Assembly (NCBI GenBank): GCA_951213105.1 | Contig: OX578136.1 | Span: 69,053,230 to 69,117,229 of the forward strand | Direction: 5' to 3' | Source of the DNA: Amaurobius ferox | Taxonomy: Eukaryota > Arthropoda > Arachnida > Araneae > Amaurobiidae | DNA length: 64,000 bases | Shown: piece by piece, positions 11,646 to 24,996 of the stretch | How positions within the stretch are numbered: position 1 is the stretch's first letter | Layout of the letters: every line of letters starts with the position of its first letter | Position numbers and translations under genes: made by a program | The notes under the pieces: model-generated | The model's input: the letters and a program-made list of their open reading frames with translations, nothing else | Databases searched by the model: none | What the model was told of the DNA's origin: nothing

Positions 11646-12679
11646 AATAAAATAAGTGATAAAAAGATAAAAGCTGATTATTGGTTCGGAAACACTTGGG
11701 TTTTCTTTTCAGTTCTCTTAAGCTTACCGCCAAATCATAATCACTTTGTAGCGAAAATACTAAACTAGAACAGCATTTAGTGAGACAAGATATAAGCAAA
11801 AGGAAACAATAAGAGTATACACTAAATAAGAATAAGAAATCGAATACTGGAAAATAATACGCAATAGGCATGCCATAACACATGTAAATAAAATGTCATA
11901 GACCTGGTGTTGCTAAAAGATTGTTCGATATTTGTTCATGTGAAAAGTTGTAGAAAATTTCAAAAACTTTGCTTTGCTCTGAAGAAGGAAACGCTCTTCT
12001 TCTTTCTATTATTTTATTTGCGCAACCATTTATATTGTGTTGTTTATAATTACGCAAAGTTGTGATATGTATATTAATGGTTTGTATTTATAACTATTGT
12101 AAAATTATTAGTAAAAAGGTTTAAGCTGATGCAATATAGTTAAAAAGAATCACAGCAAATTGTTGTTAACAATTCTACTCGTGTAGTACTTTTAAGTGAA
12201 TTTTCTCTTGATAAAAGAACCAATACATTTTTTGCCGATTGATTCTTTTTATATACTGCAAGGTTAAACAAAATTAATTTCTCAAAGAACTTGAAAGAAA
12301 TGCAATCACTATTAAAATAAGTAAAGGGAAGTACATTAAACTAATGTATATGTGTAACAGATTTCGTAGATATAGAACATTAATCTTTTTTCTGTTTTAT
12401 CGATCATTTACGCAATTTTCAGATTATGCAAGAGATTAACTTTGAGAATGGTGAAAAACAAAAATTATATTGAATGTCAAATATACTATTTCAACTCAGC
12501 GTTAAAATTCGATTCAATGATTAAATTAAGCTTTTATCTTTTCCTGAATTAGAGAATGAATATTTCTTATAAAAACTAATACTATAAAAACTATTTCTTA
12601 TAATATCTTACTGCCGAATTAAAAAATTATAGAATTAGAGATATTTTAGTTATAAAAGAATATTGAAATTTTCTCTCTC
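11646..12679. other. unassigned AT-rich DNA
   Basis: No feature recognised. Confidence 0.45.
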
Positions 12680-12745
12680 TCTCTTTCTCTCTCTCTATAT
12701 ATATACATATATATATTTATATATATATATATACATATGTATATG

Positions 12746-12781
<36 letters not shown>

Positions 12782-12825
12782 CATATATATTTATACATAT
12801 ATATACATATATATATGTATATACA

Positions 12826-12892
<67 letters not shown>
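12680..12892. repeat. compound TA / CA microsatellite
   Basis: CT repeats (12672-12697) lead into TA-rich runs, then a CA run (12827-12860) and another TA run to 12892. Confidence 0.95.
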
Positions 12893-12893
<1 letters not shown>

Positions 12894-13034
12894 GACCAAT
12901 ACACAATGCGTGCATAATGCAGCAGATAAGTACATGGATAAATATTAGAAAAATATAATAATAATCAATTTCAAGTAATCATGAATTATTAAAATCACCA
13001 AGGCTGTTAAAACACGGCCACCATGTCGATAAAA

Positions 13035-14161
<1,127 letters not shown>

Positions 14162-15171
14162 TCTGATGTGAGCAGCACATGACTTTCCCAATGTAATGCA
14201 AATTATTTCCTTCTTTCGCAGTGAAAAAAGGATGTATACGATATCCATAGCAGAGTGTTTTAAACATTGAATTGTATATTTCATGCTTTTCCAGATAACA
14301 ACATGTAAAATTATTTTGAAGTACACAAAGAATTTATATTTATATTTTATGTATGAACATTATATTTTATATAATATTATAATATAAAATATAATATGAA
14401 ATATAATAATAATAAAATATAATTTAAGATATAATATTATATTTTATATTATATTTTATATAAGAATTTAATTAATATTGATAGCACCAGAAATAAACAA
14501 TATAGTTAGTTCACATATAAAAATATTTTAATAATTACTTCAATAGTTTGGCATCATTTTTGCAATTTCGACTATATTCCTGTCAATCTGGGATGACATA
14601 TGGCCAAGTTGGCGATATTTCGCTAAATTACTCGGTATGTTCACTAAATTTATCGCCAAGCGTTACACAGACGATGGAAAGAGTTTTTCTTATGCATAAA
14701 TGGCTAGTGAATAAGTTCGTAAAATAATAGTTCGTAAAAAGACAAAACTATTGCACAAGTATTTTCAGGAGTGAATGGAACAAAACAGATTCACAAGAAC
14801 AATTTTAACAAATTTGCTGAGTAATATTGCATGAAAAATGCATAACATTGCATGGAAAACCTCTTTTTCCCATAGTTAACAATATTTTAATTTTAAATAA
14901 TATAAATACGTTTATTAGAAAACCGAGCAATATTTTGGAAAACGATTTATACTAGCCTTCTAAAGTTTGTGTAATTCGTTAAATGAAAAATTACGCAAGA
15001 AATGATAATGTATATAATGTAATTAAAGGTTCTTTGACGCTTTTTAATGAATTTTTCAAAATTTCATTCGTAAATTTGGGGCTTCCGAACATTCGATTAC
15101 ATTGCAAGATTAAAAGGGCTTTCAGTATTAACCGATTGCAATATGTGTACCAAATTTCGTTCGAAACGCTA

Positions 15172-15179
15172 AACTCGGT
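15172..15179. other. left target-site duplication AACTCGGT
   Basis: Identical to 20182-20189. Other HLE-B copies have a single equal-length site here, so the duplication was created by insertion. Confidence 0.8.
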
Positions 15180-17130
15180 TACAGTATCTAGAAGGGATAG
15201 TGTGCCGACCGCCTATACCTCCCAATGCTGGAAGATGTTCCTGAAAAGCCGCCACCGCCAGACGGCGTTGGTCTCAAATAAGCGGTCTAAAGCGGAGGAG
15301 TTAACATTGAAACAAATGGGAATTTATTGTAAATGAAATGACTGATATCTTTCAAAATAACTGAAGAATTAGTGTGAAATTGGGTGTGATTATTGTAAGT
15401 GGTATACACAAAAAGTCATTTGATTTTCAGAGAGATTGAGCTAGGGATATATTCTTATTTTTAAAATTTTATTTAACTTGATCTGGTGTTCGTTCAAACA
15501 TTTGAGGTCCAAAATAATCAGGTTCATTTATCATAGTAACGTGAAATTCGTTATGACGTTTCCTCTTGTGGTACATTTCAGTTCTTTCGATTTTGAAGCT
15601 TATCGGGCTAGCCCGTCCTGGACCCGCCATAGGACATTACCTGGTTTTAGAGAATAACTCGAAAATCAGAGAACGTTGGAAATCTAAGTTTAATATATCG
15701 TTTTCTTTTAGGGTGTATTTTAATTCTTTCAATTTTCAACCATACCGGGTTAACCCGTCTTAGGCCCGCCTTAGAAACTCACCCGTTTTTGCGGTATAAC
15801 TCGAGAACAGGTGCATCTAAAAATTCGAAGTTCAGCATATCCTTGCCATTTGCTGTATATTTTAACTCTTTGGATAAAAATTTTATCGGGCTAGCCCGTC
15901 CTGAGTTCAACAAAAGAAATATATCGTTTTTTTGAGAATAACTAAAAATTCGGAGAATCTAGAATGTATAAATTTAATATGTCATTGTCCTTTGGGGTAT
16001 ATTACATTTCACCGCATTTCGAACCGTATCGGGTTAGCCCGTCTTGGGCCCACCATAGAAATTTACTCGCTTTTAAAAAATAACTCGATCAATCGGAGTA
16101 GCTGAAAAATATAAATTTAGTATATCATTTCCGTTTGGATGGATTTTAATTTAGATTTTGAAGCTCGCCGGGCTAGCCCGCCTTGGATCCGCTGAAGAAT
16201 GCATTCGTTTTTGAAAACTAAGACGAGAACCGAAGTAGCTAAAAATTCCAAATTTAACATGTCGTTGGCTTTTGGGGTATATCTAAGTTTCTTCGGATTT
16301 GAACTTTATCGGGGTAGTCCGTCCTGGGCCCGACATAGGAATGGACCCGTTTTTTAGAATACCTGGAAAATCGGGGAAACTAGAAAATATAAATTTAGTA
16401 CATCCTTATCTTTTTGGGGAATATTTTAATTCCTTTGTTTTTGAACCGTATCGGGCCAACCCGTTTTGGGCCCGACTTAGAAATTCACTTTTTTAGTGGA
16501 ATAACTCTAGAACCGGAGTATCAAAAAGTTTCAAGTTTAGAATGTCGTTATCATTTGCGGTATGTCTAAGCTCATTGGATTTAAAATCTGATATTGCTAG
16601 CCCGTCCCGGTCCCAACAAAAATAATGTACTCGTTTTTAAAGAATAACTCCAAAACTGTAGCAGCTAGAATATCTAAATTTAGTATATCATTGTTTTTTA
16701 GGGTATATTTTATTTCTTTGGATTTTGAACCTTATCAGACTCGCCCGTCTTGGGCCCGAGATAGTGGTAATGTACTCATTTTTCGAGAATAACTCGTAAA
16801 TTGGAGCAGCTAAAAAATCTAAATTTAGTATATCAATTTCTTTTGGGGTTTATCATAATTTATAGTTTGAACCTCATCGTCTTGAGTCCGTCTTAGGAAT
16901 GCGATCGTGTTCGATGAAATAACTCGAGAACCGGAGTAGCTAAAAATTCCAAGTTTAGCATGCTATTGTCTTTTGTGATATATTTCATTTTTTCGAATTT
17001 GAACTTCATTCAGCTAGCTCGTGCTGTGCCTGCCATAGGAATAGACTCATTGTTTTAGAATAACCCGAAAACTGGAGCAGATAGAAAATCCAAATTTAGT
17101 ATATTAATTCCATTTCGGGTAGAATTTAAT
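15180..17130 (+). repeat. left foldback arm, 11 tandem units of about 140 bp
   Basis: A unique outer segment of about 400 bp precedes units marked by TATCGGGCTAGCCCGTC-type motifs at 15601, 15743, 15894, 16027, 16166, 16317, 16449, 16589, 16733, 16874 and 17006. Spacing is 132-151 bp. Open frames at 15566-15763 and 16299-16496 merely translate these units. Confidence 0.9.
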
Positions 17131-18336
17131 ATTTTCGGCGTATATATAATTATAATTAGTGGCGTAGGCATGGGAGATAGGATGTGTGGTAAAAAACCTC
17201 ATTTGCCGAACAATTACATTAGTTTTCAAACTTGTCCATATTTAAAAAAAAAATAATTTTGTACTATAAGCTCCATTCGATCGTTGACCCCCTTTTTTCC
17301 TTGATACATAGTTACATCCATATCAAATGAGCTAAGAAGTGCGAAATTTGTCCGGATGTTGGGTCGGTGTACTGGGAGTACGAGTGAAGGTTGTGGTTCT
17401 GTGTGATCTGACGATGAAGGTTTTATGTCTTCGAAACCGGTCGATATTAGTATTTTGAGTGGTATGCTGCTTTTTACGAATATAATTTTATTTCTTTAGC
17501 AGAAATTTGGACCGCACGTATTGATTTTGTTTACTTGAAATTGAAAAATTTCAATAATTTTTAAGAGCATTATATGAATAACTTGAACGAATGCTTTAAA
17601 AGCAAACTTTTGTTTTGCATTTTGATACATATTACCATGTAAACCTAAAAAGAGAATGTATTAGAATGTCTAGCAGATATTTTGTTTTATCTCATATGTT
17701 CGGCTACTAGGAAAAATGCCTGTCGGTGGCCTTGTGAATTTGGAAGAAAATCATGAAACACCATTGCCGCTAGAACATTAGAACAAGGTGGGGGCTGCCT
17801 ACAAGTGCTGTCTCTTTGTACGGTGAAAGATAGCGCTGATAAGAATTTCGATTGAGGGTGGACATGTAATCGACAGCTATTTTATTTCGACAGGCGCGTC
17901 TCCTTTACATACGTTTCCGCAAGTTGCCACATCTCTCACACGAACAATGCTCAAAAGATCCGCAAATCAGCGGGGACTCTGGAAATGGGTAGAACACCAG
18001 GAAAGGACATTTTGCACTACCTTCAGGGTGGCCTCTAGATACAATAGGAAGTACCTCATTAGCACATGGTCATCTGAGATCGAATCTGTTTTTACTAAGA
18101 ACCGTCACATGTACATTATTCTTTTTCGTTCTAAGATTGGACAGGATGGACCCACTCAGAAGGAAATATTTTTCGAAACTATAAGCAGCAAGCTTTCACT
18201 CATTTGATGTTTGACGTTGAAAATCTATATTTTTGTTTCTATATTTGGATTAAAAAGGGCTGTTTTTATAGCCATATTATATCAGTTTTCTAATAGATCT
18301 ATCAACATATTTAATAGTTTTTATAGTCGATGAAGC
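17131..18336. other. centre of the foldback element, largely unrecognised
   Basis: This non-repetitive DNA lies between the arms. An open frame at 17947-18207 (86 aa, plus strand, with RGLWKWVEHQERTF) has no motif I can name. It precedes the THAP ORF by 130 bp and may be remnant coding sequence or chance. Confidence 0.5.
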
Positions 18337-18564
18337 ATGTCCTCAAATTCTAAAAAGAAAGTGAATGACAGACACTGCTTCGTACCTGAATGTAAAGCAG
18401 GTTACAAAAATTTCAGAGGCAAATATTCTCTATATAAAGCTCCTGACAACGATGAACTGAGAGCTAAATGGACAAAGTTAATTCCTCGTGCAGATAAAGT
18501 TCTAAACAAAAACTCTGTGATTTGTGAGTTGCATTTTGCTAATGACGGGTTTTGCATTATTTAA
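18337..18564 (+). CDS. THAP-type zinc-finger protein, truncated (P-element-like transposase N-terminus?)
   Basis: The 75-residue ORF holds a THAP DNA-binding domain of the C2CH type: Cys14 and Cys19 (CFVPEC), Trp45 in the conserved position, and Cys63-x2-His66 (CELHF). PR-D around residues 50-53 also fits. THAP domains bind short DNA motifs through the zinc fold and form the N-terminus of P-superfamily transposases and some host proteins. Here the ORF stops eight residues after the final His, before any coiled coil or catalytic region, and the right arm begins about 70 bp later. The CxVPxCxxGYK style is what I recall from arthropod THAP plus P-element transposases. It is probably a truncated transposase remnant. 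Expression is unknown. Confidence 0.7.
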   Translation: MSSNSKKKVNDRHCFVPECKAGYKNFRGKYSLYKAPDNDELRAKWTKLIPRADKVLNKNSVICELHFANDGFCII

Positions 18565-18629
18565 TTCTCTTGCATATAAGCGTAGTCAAGATCTAGAATA
18601 AGGGAGGTCGACGATCGAATGTGGGTTTA

Positions 18630-20181
18630 CACAGATCGGGCTAGCCCGTTAAGATTTTAAATCCAATGAATTAAGATATACCGCAAATGACAACGACATT
18701 CTAAACTTGGAACTTTTAGATACTCCGATTATAGAGTTATTTCCCCCCAAAAAGTGAATTTCTAAGGCGGGCCCAAAACGGGTTCGCTCGATACGGTTCA
18801 AAATCGAAGGAATTAAAATATTCCCCAAAAGATAAGGATGTACTAAATTTATATTTTCTAGTTGTCCCGATTTTTAAGTTATTCTAAAAAATCGGGTCCA
18901 TTCCTATGTCGGGCCGAGGATGGGTTACCTAAGATAAAGTTCAAATCCGAAGAAACTTAAATATACCACAAAAATCAACGACATGTTAAACTGGAATTTT
19001 TAGCTATTGCGGTTCTCGAGTTATTGTTAAAAAACAAATGTATTCTTCAGCGGACCCAAAACGGGCCAGCCCGATGGGATTCAAAATAAAAGTTAAAATC
19101 CATCCAAAAGGAAATGATATACTAAATTTACGTTTTTTAGTTACTCCGTTTGATCGAGTTATTCTTGAAAAGTGAGTAAATTTCTATGGCGGGCCAAGAC
19201 GGGCTAGCCCGATAAGGTTCAAAATGCGATGAAATATAATATACCACAAAGGACATTGATATATTAATTTTAAACATTCCAGATGCTCCGAATTTTAAGT
19301 TATTCTCAAAAAACGATATATCCCTCTTGGTGGGCTCAGGACGGGCTACACAGAGGGGGTTCAAAATCTAAATTAAAATCCATCCAAAAGGAAATGATAT
19401 ACTAAATTTACATTTTTTAGCTACTCCGTTTGATCGAGTTATTCAAAAAGCGAGTAAGTTTCTATGGCGGACCAAGACGGGCTAGCCCGATAAGGTTCGA
19501 AAAGCGATGAAATATAATATACCACAAATGACAATTATATATTAAATTTAGACATTCTAGATGCTCCGAATTTTGAATTATTCTCGAAAAAACGATATAT
19601 TCCTCTTGTTGGGCTCAGGACGGGCTAAATCGATAAGATTTTTAATCCAAAGAGTTAAAATATACAGCAAATGACAAGGATATGCTAAACTTCGAATTTT
19701 TAGATACACCTGCTCTCGAGTTATACCAAAAACAAGTAAAGTCCTATGGCGGGCCCAGGACGGGCTAGCCCGATAAGCTTCAAAATCGAAAGAACTGAAA
19801 TGTACCACAAGAGTAAACGTCATACCGAATTTCACGTTACTGTGATGAATGAACTTGATTATTTTGGATCTCAAATGTTTGAACGACCACAGATAAAGTT
19901 ATATAAAACTTAAAAATACGAATATATCCCTAGCTCAATCTCTCTGAAAATCAAATGACTTTTTGTGTATACCACTTGCAATAATTACTCCAAATTTCAC
20001 GCAAATTCATCAATTATTTTCAAAGATATCGGTCATTTCATTTGCATTAAATTCCCATTAGTTTCAATGTTAACTCCTCCGCTTTAGACCGCTTATTCGG
20101 GATCAACGCCGTCTGGCGGAGGCGATTTTTAGGGAACCTGTTTTTCGCCTCGGTCGGCACACTATCCCTTCTAGACACTGT
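18630..20181 (-). repeat. right foldback arm, 9 tandem units plus outer end
   Basis: The arm is the inverted counterpart of 15180-16600. Units carry the motif around 18637, 18780, 18915, 19060, 19200, 19340, 19480, 19625 and 19763. The outer part (about 19800-20181) matches 15180-15590 closely. Unit order agrees with the left arm except for one missing unit and one duplicated pair. Confidence 0.9.
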
Positions 20182-20189
20182 AACTCGGT
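20182..20189. other. right target-site duplication AACTCGGT
   Basis: Identical to 15172-15179. Confidence 0.8.
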
Positions 20190-20386
20190 CATGAGATATC
20201 GTTTCCACACACTTATGGACACACATACTTATACAAACACACATGCACGCAGACGTCATCTCAAAAACGTTCGATTCGAGTTCTGGGATGCTTGATTCGT
20301 GCCCATCTTTCGAAAACTCGAATTCGAATTTTCGACCCTGTCGCAATACTTTTCCTATACATTTTATATATGTATAAGCAAAGTAA

Positions 20387-21727
20387 AAATATTACACTTC
20401 CTAATAAAATGTAATGTTTTTCTATTGAAGTGGGGGGGGGGATAATTTGGGACTCAATGCTATGGGAAACAGTTTCTAAGCAGCTTCTAATATATTTCAT
20501 TATTATTTTAAATTTTGAATGTTTTTGTAAATTTCCTTTGTTGGATTTTAGTCACAGAATTTCTGTTCGGCGAGAGGGCGAAATGTTTATCTCCACATTG
20601 CTCAACAGTCACATTCTTGCTCGTTCTCGACTTTCAAAAAGATATCTTAAAAAGTCCTAAAAGCAGGAAAAATTGAAATTTTTTTCATTTTCAAATTGAA
20701 ACATTTTGTAAGCGAAGGATTTGGTCTGATTAGTAGTTATCATGAAATTACGGGATATAATCCAATAAATTGCTTAAAGGGAAAGTGGCCGTTGAAATTT
20801 TTTTTATTTATTTATTGACTTAGAAACATGAAAATTTGTATATATATTATTCTTAACGTTACTGTATAAAATACCAATAACCTTTTTTCAATTTTGTTAT
20901 AATTTTGTATTTTTTTTAATTTAAATTTTTTTTAACGAAAATTTGAAAATGCTCCTTGCGTGTCATTTGTTCACATTTTTGATTAATTTTGCATTATGAT
21001 CACTCAAAAACACATTATGAACAAATTTGGGTATTCATTGATAAATCCCTTAGAAAGTTAATTTTTTAAAAATATTTTTCTGCATTAAAACTTAATTTTC
21101 ATCATTTAATTTAGTTCTTATTCACTTTTAATTACCTTAATAAAGTACAACTATAAAATGCATACCCAATTTCATTAAAAAGTATGAAAGCTGTCTTCTT
21201 GCCAAATTTCATGCATCTAAAATAAAAATTAAGAGTCATGGAGCATTTTAAAAATGTAAAACCTTTGAAAATTTCGTTTCGAAAAAAATGTATTTAACCT
21301 TTAGCTTACGGGTAGGACAGCGTCTATCTCAAACGAAGAACCTCCCAAAAAGACAGGTATTTGATATACTCCATCTGAAACAGTTGGACCCCTTTTGCAG
21401 GCATTGGCGTCCATGGAAATCGCCGACAGAAACATTGCACCTGCAGCAGCAGGCAAGCAAAAATTTAAATGTGCAAAATAATGTTATATATTAAAAGAAA
21501 TTTTAGTCAATTTTTGCTCATTTCAGCGTCCACTGTTCCCTTAATAAAACAAGCTACGAATTATAACTTGTGTCTGGTGCAATATTGGTTTAAGGGCCAA
21601 TCAAGAAATACCTTATTTTCATTTCATTATTTTTCCAGTTATTATTATTGTTATATTTCTATATTTATGAAAGAGACAAAATATAGATAATTATTATTCT
21701 AGCATTTTTAATTTTCTACATACATAG
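20387..21727. other. unassigned AT-rich DNA
   Basis: No gene is recognised. Open frames at 20430-20660, 21288-21494 and 21469-21690 have no motif. Confidence 0.45.
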
Positions 21728-21921
21728 CATATTATATAGGAAAAGTATTGTGACGAGGTTGAAAATTCGAATTCGAGTTTTCGACGTAAGAACACATTTC
21801 AAGCATTCCTGAATTAGAATAGACTGCTTTTGAGTCGATGTGCGTGTGTATGTGTGTATGTGTGTTTGTGTGTGTGTATAAGTATGTGTGTGTATGTACG
21901 TAATGATGTGTGTATGTAATG

Positions 21922-21961
<40 letters not shown>

Positions 21962-22676
21962 TCGTGAGACTGTGGAGATGGTATCTCACGAACGAATGGA
22001 GTGCTTCAAACGACATTTGGTACAAAAACCAGAACCGGTGATCACTGGATACCTATTTATTTTAAGCCTAAACTAATACTCGAAAGATTCCCACATTTTC
22101 GAATTAATTTTTCGAAAATATCACCAAAAATTAAAACCTTCAATAATGATACGTAAATAATTATTTTCTATTTAATTCTATAAAATTTGTGTTCTATGTA
22201 GTTTCATAATTATAGTACTTGATAATTCTATGTAATTTTATAAAATAAATTTATCAAAAAATCCCACGAAATTATAAAAAGTATTAACCATTGTGGGATA
22301 TGTTCCTTTTCATATGTAATATTATGCGATAAATTTGTTAACATCAATTTAGAGAATGTGGTGAGTCATTTAGCGAAATGTTGCCAACATGGCGATAGTT
22401 TGGCCTAGATTGAAGAGCATTTCGTTAAAATTACAAAAATGACGCCAAGTTAACGAAAATGACGTCACATTAATGACTTAATCATTAGAGTATTTAAATT
22501 ATGGACTACATTGCTTCTTGCGGATGCTATCTATATTGATAATAGTCAATTTAGAGTTAAGTGAAATATAAATTAATTGGGCACTCCGTAATTATTTTAC
22601 TTGCTGTAATCCGGAAATTCGCCAAACGTATAATTCAGTATTATGAACATTGCGCGGTGGATATTATACCTTATTA
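21728..22676 (-). mobile_element. HLE-B copy 2, lacking its 5' terminus
   Basis: The 3' end faces left (AAGTATTGTGACGAGG.., then the TG microsatellite at 21839-21960). The body runs to about 22665, where the 3' hairpin of the next HLE-B copy replaces the expected 5' terminus. The two copies are thus in tandem, same orientation. Confidence 0.75.
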
Positions 22677-24690
22677 TTACTTTCCTTATATACTTATAAT
22701 GTATGAGTAAAGAATTGTGACGGGGTCGAAAATTCGAATTCGAGCTTTCGATGCAAGAGCACGTATCAAGCATCCCTGAACACGAATAAGACGTTTTAGA
22801 GATAATGTCTGTGTGTGTGTGTGTCAGTGAGACTGTGGAGACGATAGCTGACGAACGAACGGATCGATTCCAATGAAACTTGGTACACAACTTACAATCC
22901 ATGAATACTGGAAACCTATTGCTTTTATGCGCAATCGAATGTTCAAAATCTCCTTAAATTTTCGAATGAAATTTTGCAAAAATCATCAAAAAATTAAAAC
23001 CTTTAATAAAGTTAAGTAAATAGTCATTGCTTATGTAATTTTTCAATAGAAAACGATTAAAACAAATTTTAGAACGCTTGCACGAACCGTTCTCGATATA
23101 TTGTACATTTTTCAAAAAAAATTATTAAAAAATCATGTGAAATTAAAAAAAATATATTATCTATTATGAAATATGTTCACTTTTCATAAGTAATATCATG
23201 CGATAAATTGGATGACTACATTCTCGTGGATCTACCTAGTTCCATTTATGAGAAAATATACTTTAGGTAATACTTTTGTATTTGGGCGCCAATAGTCAGT
23301 TATCTGCTATAAGAATAACTTATTTCTCCGTCCATAATGCAGGGGGAGATTATGGAGAAATGTCGCCAACTTAGCGACTTTTTAAAATGTTGCCAAATTA
23401 ACGAAAATGTGGCCAAATTGTAAAAATGGCGCTAAATCAATGAAAATGACGACTAGATGGTGAGGTAATTATTAAAGTATTTTAATATATGGACTGCATC
23501 GCTTAATGAGGATACTATCAATATTGGTGATTGTTTAGAATTGCGCGAAGTATAAGTTAATTGAATATTTTGAAAAAGTTTTAAATGTTGTCATTCTGAA
23601 AATCGCCCAACGTATAACTCAACGATAAAAATAAAGCGCCGTGGACTTATAAATTATTTTTTATTTTAAAATTAGTAAATCCATTGCATTATATAAGGAA
23701 AGTCATGTGCAATCCACATCAGATTTTTGTATTGTGAAATTAGTAAATTCATTGCAGTATATAAGGAAAGTCGTGTGCTGTCCACATCAGATTTTTTTAT
23801 TGTAAAATTAGTAAATTCATTGCATTATATATATAAGGAAAGTCTTGTGCTGCTCACATCAGATTTTGTTTTATTGTAAAATTAGTAAATCCAATGCATT
23901 ATATAAGGAAAGTCATGTGCAATCCACATCAGATTTTTGTATTGTGAAATTAGTAAATTCATTGCAGTATATAAGGAATGTCATGTGCTGGCCACATCAG
24001 ATATTTTTATTGTAAAATTAGTAAATTTATTGCATTATATAAGGAAAGTCTTGTGCTGTCTACATCAGATTTTTTAATTGTAAAATTAGTAAATTCATTG
24101 CATTATATAAGGAAAGTCATGTATTACCCACATCAGATTTTTTTATTGTAAAATTAGTAAATTCATTGCAGTGTAAAAGGAAAGTCATATGCTGCCCACA
24201 TTAGATTTTTTTATTGTAAAATTAGTAAATTCATTGCATTATAGAAAGTAAGTCATGCGCTAATCACATCAGATTTTGTATTGTGAAATTAGTAAATTCA
24301 TTGCATTACATAAGGAAAGTCATGTGCTACCCACATCAGATTTTGTTATTGTAAAATTAGTAAATTCATTGTATTATATAAAGAAAGTTATGTGCTGCCC
24401 ACATCAGAATTGCTTTTATTGTAAATTTAGTAAATTCATTGCATTATATAAGGAAAGTTATGTTCTGTCCACATCAGATTTTTTTATTATTAAATTAGTA
24501 GATCCATTGCATTATATAAGGAAAGTCATGTGCTACCTACATCAGATTTTTTTTATAGTAAAAGGAGTAAATTCATTGCATTATATAAGGAAAGTCATAT
24601 GCTGCCCATGTCAGATTTTTCGTTAACGTGAAAGAAGTAAATTTATTGTAACATGTAGGAAAAGTCATGTGCTGTCCACATCAGATTTTT
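22677..24690 (-). mobile_element. HLE-B copy 3, with a multiplied 5' terminus
   Basis: The 3' hairpin starts at 22677 (TTACTTTCCTTATA..). A short TG run sits at 22808-22822. The body includes the 20-bp GCCAAATT-type modules at about 23355-23460. At about 23668 the single 5' end of other copies is replaced by a tandem array of 15 such ends. Confidence 0.8.
23668..24690 (-). repeat. tandem array of 15 HLE-B 5' termini, 68-bp period
   Basis: Each unit reads, on the plus strand, TTGTAAAATTAGTAAATTCA, then TTGCATTATATAAGGAAAGT, then CATGTGCTGCCCACATCAGA plus a T-run. This is the reverse complement of a complete HLE-B 5' end. Units 1-3 share private variants with units 4-6: AATCCA..GTGCAATCC, GTGAAATT..GCAGTAT and GTCTTGTGCTG. 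The 116-aa open frame at 24276-24626 is a by-product. Confidence 0.95.
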
Positions 24691-24996
24691 AATTCCTATT
24701 TCAGAGAACGCAAATCAAATTTTGGCTCCGGGCTCCTCTGATGATAAGAAGGCAGCCCTGTGAATGTTACATGACGTTTTATTAATTTTTTGAAAGAATA
24801 AAGGAAACGGTGCTTTAAGATAAACGCGATTAATGCTATAAGGTTCGGATCAAAATATTCATTGCTTCATTAAAAATATCTTATGATGGAATGAAAGTTT
24901 GAAAAAGTAATTGATATCAATCTTTTAAGAATTTATTACGACACAAAATGATGTTAAATTTAGAAAACATGCCATTTCAAAATTTTAGTAATGTGC
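24691..24996. other. unassigned DNA
   Basis: No feature recognised apart from 24968-25000, which is repeated at 25370-25402. Confidence 0.4.

Larger units (their letters stand above)
15180..20181. mobile_element. 5.0-kb foldback transposon with THAP-domain core (P-superfamily, Galileo-like)
   Basis: Both ends carry ACAGTRTCTAGAAGGGATAG followed by GTGTGCCGACCG, in inverse orientation. Long arms (15180-17130 and 18630-20181) are inverted copies made of about 140-bp tandem units. The 1.5-kb centre contains one recognisable coding piece, a THAP zinc finger at 18337-18564. The 8-bp duplication AACTCGGT fits the P superfamily (hAT also gives 8 bp). THAP plus giant repetitive inverted arms is the Galileo arrangement. 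There is no transposase catalytic domain, so this copy is non-autonomous. The family assignment is inference. Confidence 0.75.
14162..20386 (+). mobile_element. HLE-B copy 1, host of the foldback element
   Basis: It starts TCTGATGTGAGCAGCACATG at 14162. The body continues to about 15171 and resumes after 20189, through a CA-rich stretch, to the 3' hairpin ending GTAA at 20386. Removing the foldback element and one 8-bp duplication leaves about 1.2 kb that aligns collinearly with the copy at 55480-56426. The extra length is mostly AT-rich palindromic DNA at 14335-14465. Confidence 0.8.

Noticed and set aside
14983..15336. 117-aa plus-strand ORF
   Set aside because: It crosses the junction between the HLE-B body and the foldback element, so it is a chance fusion frame.
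19137..19874. Repeat protein encoded by the foldback arms
   Set aside because: Although many units translate to FEPYRASPSWA-like peptides, unit length varies between 132 and 151 bp, so no frame is maintained.
24276..24626. 116-aa protein with repeated LHYIRKVMCCPHQ
   Set aside because: It is a translation of the 68-bp HLE-B terminus array. The frame is open by composition, not by coding constraint.
23668..24690. CRISPR-like regularly spaced repeats
   Set aside because: The array is contiguous tandem repeats without unique spacers, and the unit is a transposon terminus in a eukaryotic setting.
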